DNA of 33,854 bases. Source: Microbacterium aurantiacum. Its GTDB lineage: Bacteria > Actinomycetota > Actinomycetes > Actinomycetales > Microbacteriaceae. The notes beneath the pieces are model-generated. The model saw nothing but the letters and a program-made list of their open reading frames with translations. It made no database searches and was not told where the DNA came from. Shown piece by piece: positions 8,864-15,458 of this stretch. Position numbers and translations under genes: made by a program. How positions within the stretch are numbered: position 1 is the first letter of the stretch; each line of letters begins with the position of its first letter. Location of the stretch: the NCBI RefSeq assembly GCF_002872075.1, contig NZ_PGGU01000013.1, positions 1-33,854 on the forward strand. The letters are read 5' to 3'.

Positions 8864-8869
8864 TAATGT
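8864..8869 (+). promoter_or_regulatory. Candidate -10 element of the tRNA-Arg gene
   Basis: TAATGT begins immediately after the SGNH stop codon and predicts a start near 8876, four bases before the mature tRNA. The -35 region is poor, so read-through from the SGNH gene is an alternative. Confidence 0.35.
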
Positions 8870-8879
8870 CTATCGGTAC

Positions 8880-8952
8880 GCCTCCGTAGCTCAGGGGATA
8901 GAGCGCCGGTTTCCGGTACCGTAGGTCGGGGGTTCGAATCCCTCCGGGGGCA
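8880..8952 (+). tRNA. tRNA-Arg (anticodon CCG)
   Basis: 73-nt cloverleaf. The acceptor arm GCCTCCG/CGGGGGC has 7 pairs including one U-G, the D stem is GCTC/GAGC, the anticodon loop is TTCCGGT with anticodon CCG at tRNA positions 34-36, and the T arm GGGGG-TTCGAAT-CCCTC has one G-U. It reads CGG codons. The discriminator is A and the 3' CCA is not encoded. The anticodon stem closes with a C27-U43 mismatch, so only four of its five pairs are standard. Confidence 0.96.
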
Positions 8953-8961
8953 CATTCATGA

Positions 8962-8993
8962 AAAGAGGGCCGTCCATCAGGACGGCCCTCTTT
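8962..8993. terminator. Bidirectional intrinsic terminator
   Basis: A perfect 14-bp stem, AAAGAGGGCCGTCC pairing with GGACGGCCCTCTTT, closes a 4-base loop (ATCA). The A/T ends give a short T-run on either strand. It ends the tRNA-Arg transcript on plus and is 40 bases past the stop of the minus-strand SMR operon, so it probably serves both. Confidence 0.93.
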
Positions 8994-9032
8994 CGTGCTT
9001 CAAGACTGGTACCGGGCGGGTGATGCGCGGCG

Positions 9033-9359
9033 TCAGTGGGTTGATGCGCCGAGTTCGATGACGAGTACGCCGACGGCGATGAGGACGATACCTGCGATCA
9101 TCCGCCAGGTGAGACGTTCCTTGAAGAACACCCGGGCGCCGACCGCTGTGAGCGCGACACCGGATGCCGCCCAGATCCCATAGGCGATCCCGACGGGCAT
9201 CCCATGGGCGAGTGCGATCGTCAGCAGCGAGAACGCCGCGATGTAGAACACCGCGACCGGCACGATCCACCGCTTCTTCCGCAGACCTTCCGAGGCCCGA
9301 AGCGACATCGTCGCGGCGACTTCGGTGAGGATCGCTCCGACGAGAAGGATCCAGGTCAT
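9033..9359 (-). CDS. Small multidrug resistance (SMR) protein, second subunit
   Basis: 108 residues with four hydrophobic helices. The essential proton/substrate-coupling glutamate is Glu13 in ILLVGAILTEVAATMSLR, and the central loop PVGIAYGIWAASGVALTAVG is the SMR signature. SMR proteins are proton-driven exporters of cationic compounds and work as antiparallel dimers. The ATG at 9359 overlaps the stop of the first SMR gene as ATGA. Paired SMR genes commonly encode heterodimers such as EbrAB or YkkCD, so these two are likely to work together. The substrate (quaternary ammonium compound, dye or guanidinium) cannot be decided. Confidence 0.92.
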   Translation of the reverse strand: MTWILLVGAILTEVAATMSLRASEGLRKKRWIVPVAVFYIAAFSLLTIALAHGMPVGIAYGIWAASGVALTAVGARVFFKERLTWRMIAGIVLIAVGVLVIELGASTH

Positions 9360-9706
9360 GAGGAGGCCTCCGTTCGCGCGGGCTTCGGAGAGCGGTGGCC
9401 GGTCTCGACGAGGACGACCCCGGCGATCACGATCGCGATGCCCAGCCCGATCAGGAAGGTGAAGGGTTCGCCGAAGATCACCGAGGCGATCACCGCGGTG
9501 AGCACCACACCAGCGGCCGCCCAGATTCCGTACACGATGCCGATCGGCACGCCCAGGCGGAGCAGCAGGGACAGCGCGACGAAAGCACCCGCGTAGCCGC
9601 CGACCGCCAGGACCGCCCACCACGGGTTGTCGATCGCGCCGCGCAGCGACAAGGTTGCGGTGACCTCCAGGAGGATCGCCACGCCGAGGATGAGCCACTT
9701 CGTCAT
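9356..9706 (-). CDS. Small multidrug resistance (SMR) protein, first subunit
   Basis: 116 residues with four transmembrane helices. Glu14 in WLILGVAILLEVTATLSLRG is the conserved coupling residue and PIGIVYGIWAAAGVVLTAV the signature loop. The hydrophilic C-terminal tail (GHRSPKPARTEASS) is longer than in the partner. The ATG at 9706 overlaps the tetR stop as ATGA and its own stop overlaps the partner's start. The order is tetR-SMR-SMR on one transcript, so the repressor probably controls both exporters along with itself. Confidence 0.93.
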   Translation of the reverse strand: MTKWLILGVAILLEVTATLSLRGAIDNPWWAVLAVGGYAGAFVALSLLLRLGVPIGIVYGIWAAAGVVLTAVIASVIFGEPFTFLIGLGIAIVIAGVVLVETGHRSPKPARTEASS

Positions 9707-10239
9707 TCCGAATCTCCTTCAGTGAGTGCGGTGAGCTGCGTGAGCAGAGCGGCGCGTTGCACTGGGTCGATGGTCAGGACGCCGGTGGCTTCGGCGACCC
9801 ACAGCCCGTTCGCCGCCAACCACACCAGCAGCAGAGGCGTGGTGTCGGTACCGTCGGCGAACCCGAACCACGTCTGCAGATACTCCAGCCAGGGCCGGGA
9901 GAATTCGGGACGGCGGACAGCCTCGGAGAAAACCACGAACTCGCCCGCCGTCACCCCGCCCTCCCCGGCGAAGAGCACGAAGGCGCGGACCCGCTCGGTC
10001 AAGGTGGACTCCGCCAGCGGCACAGCGAGCACGTCCTCGAGTTCCACCTGCCATCTCGCGATCACGTGCTCGATGACGGCGATCATCATCGCGTCCTTCG
10101 TCGGGAAGTGATACATCAGCCCGGCCTTGGTCAGGCCCGCCTCGCTGGCTACGGATTGATAGGTGATGTCGGCGCCGCCGACCGCATCCACGACGCGCAT
10201 CGCCGCCTCGAGGATCTCCGTGCGTGAACTCGTTCTCAT
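9703..10239 (-). CDS. TetR/AcrR-family repressor of the SMR pair
   Basis: 178 residues. The N-terminal helix-turn-helix spans about residues 6-52 (RTEILEAAMRVV, then YQSVASEAGLTKAGLMYHFPTKDAMM), typical of TetR. The C-terminal ligand domain includes VWLAANGLWVAEATG. The ATG at 10239 is separated by one base from a 36-bp perfect palindrome, the evident operator, and there is no Shine-Dalgarno. TAAAGT inside the palindrome (10252-10247) would put +1 at about 10240, so the mRNA is probably leaderless and repressor binding would directly block initiation. It is likely an autorepressor released by an SMR substrate. Confidence 0.93.
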   Translation of the reverse strand: MRTSSRTEILEAAMRVVDAVGGADITYQSVASEAGLTKAGLMYHFPTKDAMMIAVIEHVIARWQVELEDVLAVPLAESTLTERVRAFVLFAGEGGVTAGEFVVFSEAVRRPEFSRPWLEYLQTWFGFADGTDTTPLLLVWLAANGLWVAEATGVLTIDPVQRAALLTQLTALTEGDSE

Positions 10240-10240
10240 G

Positions 10241-10276
10241 CAGATTACTTTACCGTACGTACGGTAAAGTAATCTG
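10241..10276. promoter_or_regulatory. 36-bp perfect palindromic operator (TetR type)
   Basis: The half-site CAGATTACTTTACCGTAC is followed immediately by its exact reverse complement, with no spacer. It abuts the tetR start codon and lies 48 bases before the HIT gene start. The inner 20 bp (TTTACCGTACGTACGGTAAA) is the kind of core bound by TetR dimers; the longer symmetry could hold two dimers. Confidence 0.9.
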
Positions 10277-10312
10277 AGGAAGGGCTGGATAAGGATCTCG
10301 ACACGGTCGGGA

Positions 10313-10318
10313 TACGCT
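10313..10318 (+). promoter_or_regulatory. Candidate -10 element of the HIT gene
   Basis: TACGCT ends 6 bases before the ATG at 10325, so +1 would be the start codon itself. The palindromic operator lies 36 bases upstream of this hexamer, near where RNA polymerase would contact the -35 and upstream region. Confidence 0.5.
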
Positions 10319-10324
10319 GTCGCG

Positions 10325-10801
10325 ATGTGGTGGTCCGAAGAACAGTGGGCGGCGCTCGCTGATCCTGTCGAGTGCGGGATGTGCGCGGACGCTCATCTGG
10401 ATGAGAACGAACACAGCCTGCTGGTCACGTCGACTGCGGCCACCCATGTGCGCATCGCGCGGAATCAAGCGCATCGCGGATACTGCCTGGTGATCCTCCG
10501 CGATCACGTGACAGACCTCGGCGACCTGAACGCGGACCAGCTCGGTGTGTTCTGGCAAGACGTGCAACGGGCGGGCCGGGCGATCACAGCGGTGTTCGCT
10601 CCTCGCAAGATCGACTACCTCGTGATGGGACACCGGATGCCCCACTTGCACTGCCACGTGTTCCCTCAGCATTCCGAAAATGACCCGAAACGCAATGTCG
10701 ACATCTCGGACGGCCCGGTACTCCCATCGCTCCAGTCGATTCGTGAGGACGCTCAGGCACTGCGTCGCGCATGGACGGCGCAGTCGGATGCGGTTCTCTG
10801 A
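10325..10801 (+). CDS. HIT-domain protein
   Basis: 158 residues. The histidine-triad motif is MPHLHCHVFPQ (H-x-H-x-H), which in this superfamily hydrolyses or transfers nucleotides from substrates such as AMP-lysine, Ap4A or adenylated side products. The N-terminal part contains ECGMCADAHLDENEH, a Cys/His cluster that could bind a metal, and RGYCLVILRDHVTDLGDL. The family is diverse and the substrate cannot be named. There is no Shine-Dalgarno, and the promoter suggests a leaderless mRNA. It is divergent from tetR-SMR and shares the palindrome region, so repression of both directions is possible. Confidence 0.88.
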   Translation: MWWSEEQWAALADPVECGMCADAHLDENEHSLLVTSTAATHVRIARNQAHRGYCLVILRDHVTDLGDLNADQLGVFWQDVQRAGRAITAVFAPRKIDYLVMGHRMPHLHCHVFPQHSENDPKRNVDISDGPVLPSLQSIREDAQALRRAWTAQSDAVL

Positions 10802-10842
10802 GGCGACCCGCCGACCCGGTTACGGGACATCGGGACGACTCC

Positions 10843-12387
10843 TCAACGTCGAAGAGGTGCTGTTCGCGATCTTCCGCGTCTCTGAGCGTGTTGTGGTCGG
10901 CGCCAGTGTCGTTCGGGGTCCCACCAGGCGGGTCCGCGGATCTCGGGGAGCCCGGCGTTCATGCGGATCTCCCACCCGGACGTGTCGAGGGTGCGGTGGT
11001 GAAACCAGCACAGGGCGACGCCGTTGTCGGTATCGGTAGGCCCGCCGAGGGCATAGTCGCGGACATGGTGGATCTCGCACCAGGTGGCCCGGACGTGGCA
11101 TCCCGGGATGAGGCACTCCGCGTCGCGGAGGGCGATGGCGCGGCGTTGGTGGGCGGTGAAGATGCGGTCGGTGGTGCTGATCCCCCGGATGCGCCCGTTC
11201 TCGTCGAACAGGACCCGCTGCACGCTCCCGACACACGCGGTGTGCGCGGCGACGGACACGGGCACGGGGGTGTCGATGCCGTCGACGTGCGCCCACCCGC
11301 GCCCGGTGGCGAAGTCATCCGCCGTCACGGAAACGACCAGGGTCGGTGCGGCGCCACCCAGGGTGGGGACGTCGTCGTGGCGGGCGGCGATCATCAGGAC
11401 CGCGGCGAACGCATCGTGACGCTTCTGCCCGGGCGTGCGGTCATCGTGCGACACCGGGCGAGGTTCGACGTCGTCGTCGAGTCCGGCGACGTCGAGCTGC
11501 TCCGCCGCCGCGTCGCCCCCTTCGGCGTCATCTCCCGCAATGCGGTCATCATCTGTCGACCGGAACATCACCCCGCCGAGGTCGGGGGCAGGTGGGCCGT
11601 CGACTTTCGGGTTGTTGTAGGCGTCGAGGAGGCGCTGGAACCGTCCGGCGGCATCGGGGAGCAGGCTCCCATGAATCGGGATGCCGCCGTCCTTCTCCCG
11701 CCCGAAGCTCAGAAACCGTCCTCGCATGGCCTTCTCGTTCGCCGGCTCTGCCCCGTCGGGGTCGAGGTACGTGGCGATCACCTGCGCGAACAGTCGCAGA
11801 TCATCCGGCGTCGCCGGTGGCCCGGACACCTCGACGAGCTCGCCGGCCACTTCAGCCTCCGTGGCGAGATCGGTGACCGCGCATCCGCGGGCGAAGGCCG
11901 CAAGCTGCGCATCCGCCCGCAACCGGTCCTCACAACCGACACGGCGTCCGGCCTGATCGATCGGGCCGGTCGCGGCGAGCAACCCGGGAACCCCGATCAC
12001 CCCGTCCAGCAGCGCCTCCCGCAGCTGCGGCCACAGCGTCGGCAACGGTGCACCGGTCGTGATTCCCGCCTGGCGGTGCACGGCCTTCGCGGCCTTCACC
12101 ACCCGGCCCGCCCCGGAAGCGTCCACGCGGAGGGCCCGCTGGAGTAGCTCGTTCATAGTCCGGCACCCGAACCGACCCGGAAACGACGGCTCCCCCGGTC
12201 CCTCCGGCCGACCATCAACCGAGGCGACCGTCTCAACCACGAGAGCATCCAGCAACCGCTGCACCTCACCGGCAGCCCGGAGGATGTCCATCTTCTCCGC
12301 ATCCGACGACCCCGCAGCAGCATCCGCCCGCACCAGCGGACCGAGGTCGGAAACGACCCGATCCAGGAGCGCCGCGGTGCTGTTCAT
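10843..12387 (-). CDS. DUF222/HNH endonuclease (13E12 repeat family)
   Basis: 514 residues. The N-terminal half is the DUF222 domain (SDAEKMDILRAAGEVQRLLDA). An acidic, variable linker follows at about 295-340. The C-terminal HNH nuclease reads CLIPGC, then WCEIHHVRDYALGG, then NGVALCWFHHRTLD, with zinc-type cysteines and the catalytic HH pair intact. Such genes are multi-copy in many actinobacteria; in M. tuberculosis the related REP13E12 elements host a prophage-like insertion. The ATG at 12387 has GGAGG only one base away, too close to work, but CAGAAT (12399-12394) puts +1 on the ATG, suggesting a leaderless mRNA. Activity and target are unknown. Confidence 0.92.
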   Translation of the reverse strand: MNSTAALLDRVVSDLGPLVRADAAAGSSDAEKMDILRAAGEVQRLLDALVVETVASVDGRPEGPGEPSFPGRFGCRTMNELLQRALRVDASGAGRVVKAAKAVHRQAGITTGAPLPTLWPQLREALLDGVIGVPGLLAATGPIDQAGRRVGCEDRLRADAQLAAFARGCAVTDLATEAEVAGELVEVSGPPATPDDLRLFAQVIATYLDPDGAEPANEKAMRGRFLSFGREKDGGIPIHGSLLPDAAGRFQRLLDAYNNPKVDGPPAPDLGGVMFRSTDDDRIAGDDAEGGDAAAEQLDVAGLDDDVEPRPVSHDDRTPGQKRHDAFAAVLMIAARHDDVPTLGGAAPTLVVSVTADDFATGRGWAHVDGIDTPVPVSVAAHTACVGSVQRVLFDENGRIRGISTTDRIFTAHQRRAIALRDAECLIPGCHVRATWCEIHHVRDYALGGPTDTDNGVALCWFHHRTLDTSGWEIRMNAGLPEIRGPAWWDPERHWRRPQHAQRRGRSRTAPLRR

Positions 12388-12479
12388 ACCTCCATTCTGC
12401 CAAGGGCCACCGACATTGAGACCCTGAAAACAGGCCGATCAGGGAAACTTTTTGACTTGTTTCGCGTTCGAGCGGATCG

Positions 12480-12515
12480 GGTCGCGTTTCGTCTCGCTTC
12501 GCTCGCTCAACGACC
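12480..12515. repeat. Candidate dispersed intergenic repeat next to the DUF222 gene
   Basis: A 36-base segment bounded by inverted GGTCG and CGACC. It contains the purine/pyrimidine-patterned run TCTCGCTTCGCTCGCTC. I recognise this type of segment from intergenic regions of related genomes, but only one copy lies in this window, so repetitiveness is not shown here. The 195-base gap 12388-12582 otherwise holds the promoters of the two divergent genes. Confidence 0.4.
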
Positions 12516-12547
12516 TGGGGAAGAGGTCGGCCTTCGGCTCTATTAGA

Positions 12548-12576
12548 TTGTGCACAACTGAATTGCATGCAATACT
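12548..12576 (+). promoter_or_regulatory. ohrR promoter with two palindromic operator candidates
   Basis: TTGTGC (12548-12553), a 17-base spacer and AATACT (12571-12576) put +1 at the ATG of ohrR. Two perfect palindromes lie in it: TTGTGCACAA (12548-12557) over the -35 box and ATTGCATGCAAT (12562-12573) in the spacer and start of the -10. Their centres are 15 bases apart. OhrR repressors usually bind AT-rich palindromes in their own promoter, so the second is the better operator candidate. Confidence 0.6.
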
Positions 12577-12582
12577 TAATCC

Positions 12583-13056
12583 ATGAGCGTGACTGACGAG
12601 ATGGTGTGCTTCTCCCTGTACTCCGCCGCACGCGCGACGACGCAGGCGTATCGAGCGCTCCTCGCCCCGTGGGGACTGACCTATCCGCAGTACCTCGTTC
12701 TCGCGATCCTCTGGAACGAGGGCGATCAGAGCATCGGCTCGCTGGGCGATGCGATGCAGCTCGACTCCGGCACCCTCTCCCCGCTTGTGCGCCGACTCGA
12801 GCAGGCCGGATACGTCTCCCGCACGCGCAGTGCCGAAGACGAGCGCGTCGTCATCGTGCAGATCACGCCACAGGGCCGCGCGCTCCGCGCCGAGGTGGCT
12901 CCGATCCGCACCCGAATCGCCGAGCTCGCCGGCATCCGCGACGACGCACACCGACGCCGCCTGATCAGCGAACTGCACGAACTCACCGCCCTGTTGCAGG
13001 GCGCGTCCACAGCATCTGCGCCCGACGCGACCACGCGCTCGGGTGGCAGCGAATGA
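12583..13056 (+). CDS. ohrR: OhrR-type MarR regulator, organic peroxide sensor
   Basis: 157-residue winged-helix repressor. The sensing cysteine is Cys9 in MVCFSLYSAARATTQAYRALL, followed by the OhrR-specific GLTYPQYLVLAILW. The recognition helix and wing are GDAMQLDSGTLSPLVRRLEQAGYVSR and RTRSAEDERVVIVQIT. In this family, oxidation of that Cys by organic hydroperoxides releases the DNA. No second cysteine is visible, which fits one-Cys OhrR types using a low-molecular-weight thiol. The C-terminal ~15 residues are a polar tail. It is first in an operon with ohr. No Shine-Dalgarno is seen and the promoter points to a leaderless mRNA. Confidence 0.93.
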   Translation: MSVTDEMVCFSLYSAARATTQAYRALLAPWGLTYPQYLVLAILWNEGDQSIGSLGDAMQLDSGTLSPLVRRLEQAGYVSRTRSAEDERVVIVQITPQGRALRAEVAPIRTRIAELAGIRDDAHRRRLISELHELTALLQGASTASAPDATTRSGGSE

Positions 13057-13082
13057 CCGCAGCACCGAAAGGAATCCACACG

Positions 13083-13505
13083 ATGGAAGCTCTATACACC
13101 GCCGAAGCACTGGCCACCGGCTCCGGCCGCAACGGCCACGTCGCAACAAGGGAGGGGCGCGTCGACTTCACGCTCGCCGTTCCCAAGGAACTGGGCGGCA
13201 GCGGGGACGGAGCGAATCCCGAGCAGCTCTTCGCCGCGGGATACGCCGCATGCTTCCACTCGGCACTGCAGACGGTCGCCCGCGCTCAGAAGGTCTCGAT
13301 CTCCGACTCCTCGGTCGGCGCACGTGTGCAGATCGGCTCGAACGGCGACGGCGGCTTCGGCCTCGCCGTCCAGCTCGAGGTCGTCATCCCCGATCTGCCG
13401 AACGAGCAGGCGCGCGCCCTCGCCGATGCCGCGCACAAGGTCTGCCCTTACTCCAACGCGACGCGCGGCAACATCGACGTCGCCATCACCGTCTCCGACG
13501 ACTGA
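13083..13505 (+). CDS. ohr: Organic hydroperoxide resistance protein
   Basis: 140-residue OsmC/Ohr-fold thiol peroxidase that reduces organic hydroperoxides, normally recycled by lipoylated partners. The two reactive cysteines are Cys57 in AAGYAACFHSAL and Cys121 in VCPYSNATRGNIDV; the conserved NPEQLFAAGYAAC segment is intact. The ATG at 13083 has AAAGGA about 8 bases upstream. It lies 26 bases after ohrR, in the classic sensor-plus-enzyme arrangement, and is followed 25 bases later by the oxidoreductase. Confidence 0.97.
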   Translation: MEALYTAEALATGSGRNGHVATREGRVDFTLAVPKELGGSGDGANPEQLFAAGYAACFHSALQTVARAQKVSISDSSVGARVQIGSNGDGGFGLAVQLEVVIPDLPNEQARALADAAHKVCPYSNATRGNIDVAITVSDD

Positions 13506-13530
13506 TCCACGCAAAGAAGGAACCAGCATC

Positions 13531-14508
13531 ATGCGAGCACTCATCCACCCCACATTCGGCGAAGCCGACGAGGTCCTCACCGTCCAGGACCGCCCCCTTC
13601 CCGAGCCGCAAGCAGGCCAGGTGCGCCTGCGCATCCTCCTCTCCCCCATCCACAACCACGATCTATGGACGATCCGCGGCACCTACGGGTTCAAGCCGGA
13701 TCTCCCCGCGGCATCCGGCACCGAGGCTGTGGGCGTCGTGGACGCGCTCGGCGACGGAGTCGACAATCTGACCGTCGGGCAGCGCGTCGCCACCGGCGGC
13801 ACGTTCGGCGCCTGGGCCGAGTACGTCGTGACGGGCGCCGCCGGGCTCATCCCCGTACCGGAATCGCTCTCGGACGAGAGCGCAGCACAGCTGGTGTCGA
13901 TGCCGTTCAGCACGATCAGCCTGCTGCACTTCCTCGACGTGGCCGAAGGCGCCTGGATCGTGCAGAACGCCGCCAACGGTGCCGTCGGGCGGATGCTGGC
14001 ACAGCTCGGAGCCGCGCGCGGCATCAACGTGCTCGGACTCGTCCGCCGTACCGCGGGTGTCGATGAGCTCCGCGCCCAGGGCATCGAGAACGTGATCGCC
14101 ACCGATCAGGACGATTGGCGAGAGCAGGCGTCGCGCCTCACCGGCGGCGCACCGATCGTCGCGGGGGTCGACTCCGTCGGCGGACCGGCATCAGGCGAAG
14201 TGCTGTCGCTCCTCGCCGAGGGCGGCACGCTCGTCGCCTTCGGCGCGATGAACTCGCCCACGATGGAGATCGCCTCCTCCGACGTCATCTTCAAGCAGGC
14301 GACGGTCAAGGGCTTCTGGGGCAGCAAGGTCATCGGGCAGGTCGAGCCCGCGCTGCGCGGTGCCCTGTTCGGGGAACTCATCCAGCGGGTGACGGAGGGA
14401 ACCCTGACCCTGCCCGTCGCGGGCGTCTTCGATGCCGCAGATGTCGCCGACGCGGTGCGGTTGAGCAAGACCCCCGGACGTGTCGGGAAGGTCCTGCTGC
14501 GGTTCTGA
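13531..14508 (+). CDS. Quinone oxidoreductase-like medium-chain reductase (zinc-free)
   Basis: 325 residues, MDR superfamily. An N-terminal GroES-like domain (ILLSPIHNHDLWTIRGTYG, then ASGTEAVGVVDALG) is followed by a Rossmann domain with VQNAANGAVGRMLAQLGAARG at about 145-165. The structural and catalytic zinc cysteines of alcohol dehydrogenases are absent, which fits NAD(P)H:quinone or 2-enoyl reductases. A Shine-Dalgarno AAGAAGGA lies 10 bases before the ATG. It follows ohr by 25 bases, so it is likely induced with it and may detoxify carbonyls or quinones from lipid peroxidation; that role is inference. Confidence 0.88.
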   Translation: MRALIHPTFGEADEVLTVQDRPLPEPQAGQVRLRILLSPIHNHDLWTIRGTYGFKPDLPAASGTEAVGVVDALGDGVDNLTVGQRVATGGTFGAWAEYVVTGAAGLIPVPESLSDESAAQLVSMPFSTISLLHFLDVAEGAWIVQNAANGAVGRMLAQLGAARGINVLGLVRRTAGVDELRAQGIENVIATDQDDWREQASRLTGGAPIVAGVDSVGGPASGEVLSLLAEGGTLVAFGAMNSPTMEIASSDVIFKQATVKGFWGSKVIGQVEPALRGALFGELIQRVTEGTLTLPVAGVFDAADVADAVRLSKTPGRVGKVLLRF

Positions 14509-14588
14509 GCGACGCGGTTTCGGATGGGCCGGGGCGCGACGCGCTTCGGCCCTTCCCTTTGTCCGTGCCCCTGGCCACACTGTCGGGC

Positions 14589-14990
14589 ATGAAGATCACA
14601 CTCATGCAACCGGCGGGCCTCGTCGTCAGTCCCGCATTCAGTCACGTCGCCGTCGTTCCGCCCGGAGCCACGACGATCTATGTCGGAGGTCAGAACGGCA
14701 TCGACGCCGTCGGCGCCCTGGTGTCCGCCGATGTCGCCGAGCAGTCGCTTCGAGCGGTCGAGAACGCCCGCGTGGCGCTCGAGTCCGCCGGCGCCGCCCT
14801 CGACGACGTCGTGAGCTGGACCGTCCTGATCCATCAGGACGCCGACCTTCGCGCAGCCTACGGCGCGGTCGCTTCGCAGCTGGCGCGTACCGGCGCCCCT
14901 CCCCTGGTCACGGCAGCTCTGGTGGCGGGCCTGGGCGTGCCCGGCGCGCTGATCGAGGTGAGCGCCGTCGCGGCCGTCATCCGAGGCTGA
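14589..14990 (+). CDS. Rid-family (YjgF/UK114) protein lacking the catalytic arginine
   Basis: 133 residues with the Rid fold signatures TIYVGGQNGIDAVGALV, NARVALESAGAALDDVVSWTV and GALIEVSAVAAV. True RidA deaminates reactive enamines through an arginine just before the last strand; the matching stretch here reads TAALVAGLGVPGALIEV, with Gly where that Arg would be. It is therefore probably one of the Rid subfamilies without classical imine deaminase activity. It starts 80 bases after the oxidoreductase with CACACT (14576-14581) in -10 position and no Shine-Dalgarno, so it may have its own leaderless transcript. It converges on the gene at 15003 with a 12-base gap. Confidence 0.88.
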   Translation: MKITLMQPAGLVVSPAFSHVAVVPPGATTIYVGGQNGIDAVGALVSADVAEQSLRAVENARVALESAGAALDDVVSWTVLIHQDADLRAAYGAVASQLARTGAPPLVTAALVAGLGVPGALIEVSAVAAVIRG

Positions 14991-15002
14991 GAGCCACGGC
15001 AC

Positions 15003-15395
15003 TCACCCGATCGAGACGCCCACCGCGGTCACGATCACCGCGAGCAACGGGAGCGACCCCTGCATGATCGCGGCACGCGCCTTGCCGCGATCCGAGAGGA
15101 TCAGCACGAGCGCGGCCGCCAGCATCATTCCGGTTCCGGCGAAGACGAGAGTCAGACCTACGGTGACGAGTCCGGAGATGAACAGCGCGATGCCGAGAAG
15201 CGTCGTCAGGGCGAGGAACAGGTTGTAGAAGCCCTGGTTGAAGGCAAGCTGTTTCATCGTGATGGCGTCAGCCTCGCTGGCGACGCCGAAGACCTTGCGC
15301 GTGGCGGGCTCCGTCCACTTCAGCGACTCGAGGGCGAAGATGAACACATGGAACGCGGCGGCAGCCGCGGCGAGGACCAGTCCGGCGATGAGCAT
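15003..15395 (-). CDS. DUF1304 small membrane protein
   Basis: 130 residues with four hydrophobic helices. The N-terminal AAAAAFHVFIFALESLKWTEPATRKVFG and the central KQLAFNQGFYNLFLALTTLLG are typical of the DUF1304 family. The function of this family is unknown. The ATG at 15395 has GAGGAT (15407-15402) exactly in -10 position and no Shine-Dalgarno. The gene lies 63 bases after the CPBP gene on the same strand and could be co-transcribed or separately transcribed. Confidence 0.87.
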   Translation of the reverse strand: MLIAGLVLAAAAAAFHVFIFALESLKWTEPATRKVFGVASEADAITMKQLAFNQGFYNLFLALTTLLGIALFISGLVTVGLTLVFAGTGMMLAAALVLILSDRGKARAAIMQGSLPLLAVIVTAVGVSIG

Positions 15396-15458
15396 GGGAG
15401 TATCCTCGCGCGTTTCGGCCGCGGCGCCTAGCGCACGGCCGGTGCCCCGCCCGGTTGC

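Noticed and set aside
12384..12416. Ten-codon leader peptide (MSVALGRMEV) overlapping the DUF222 start
   Set aside because: It has an AGGG nearby and ends ATGA-style, but the -10 hexamer CAGAAT places transcription start on the DUF222 ATG, downstream of this frame.
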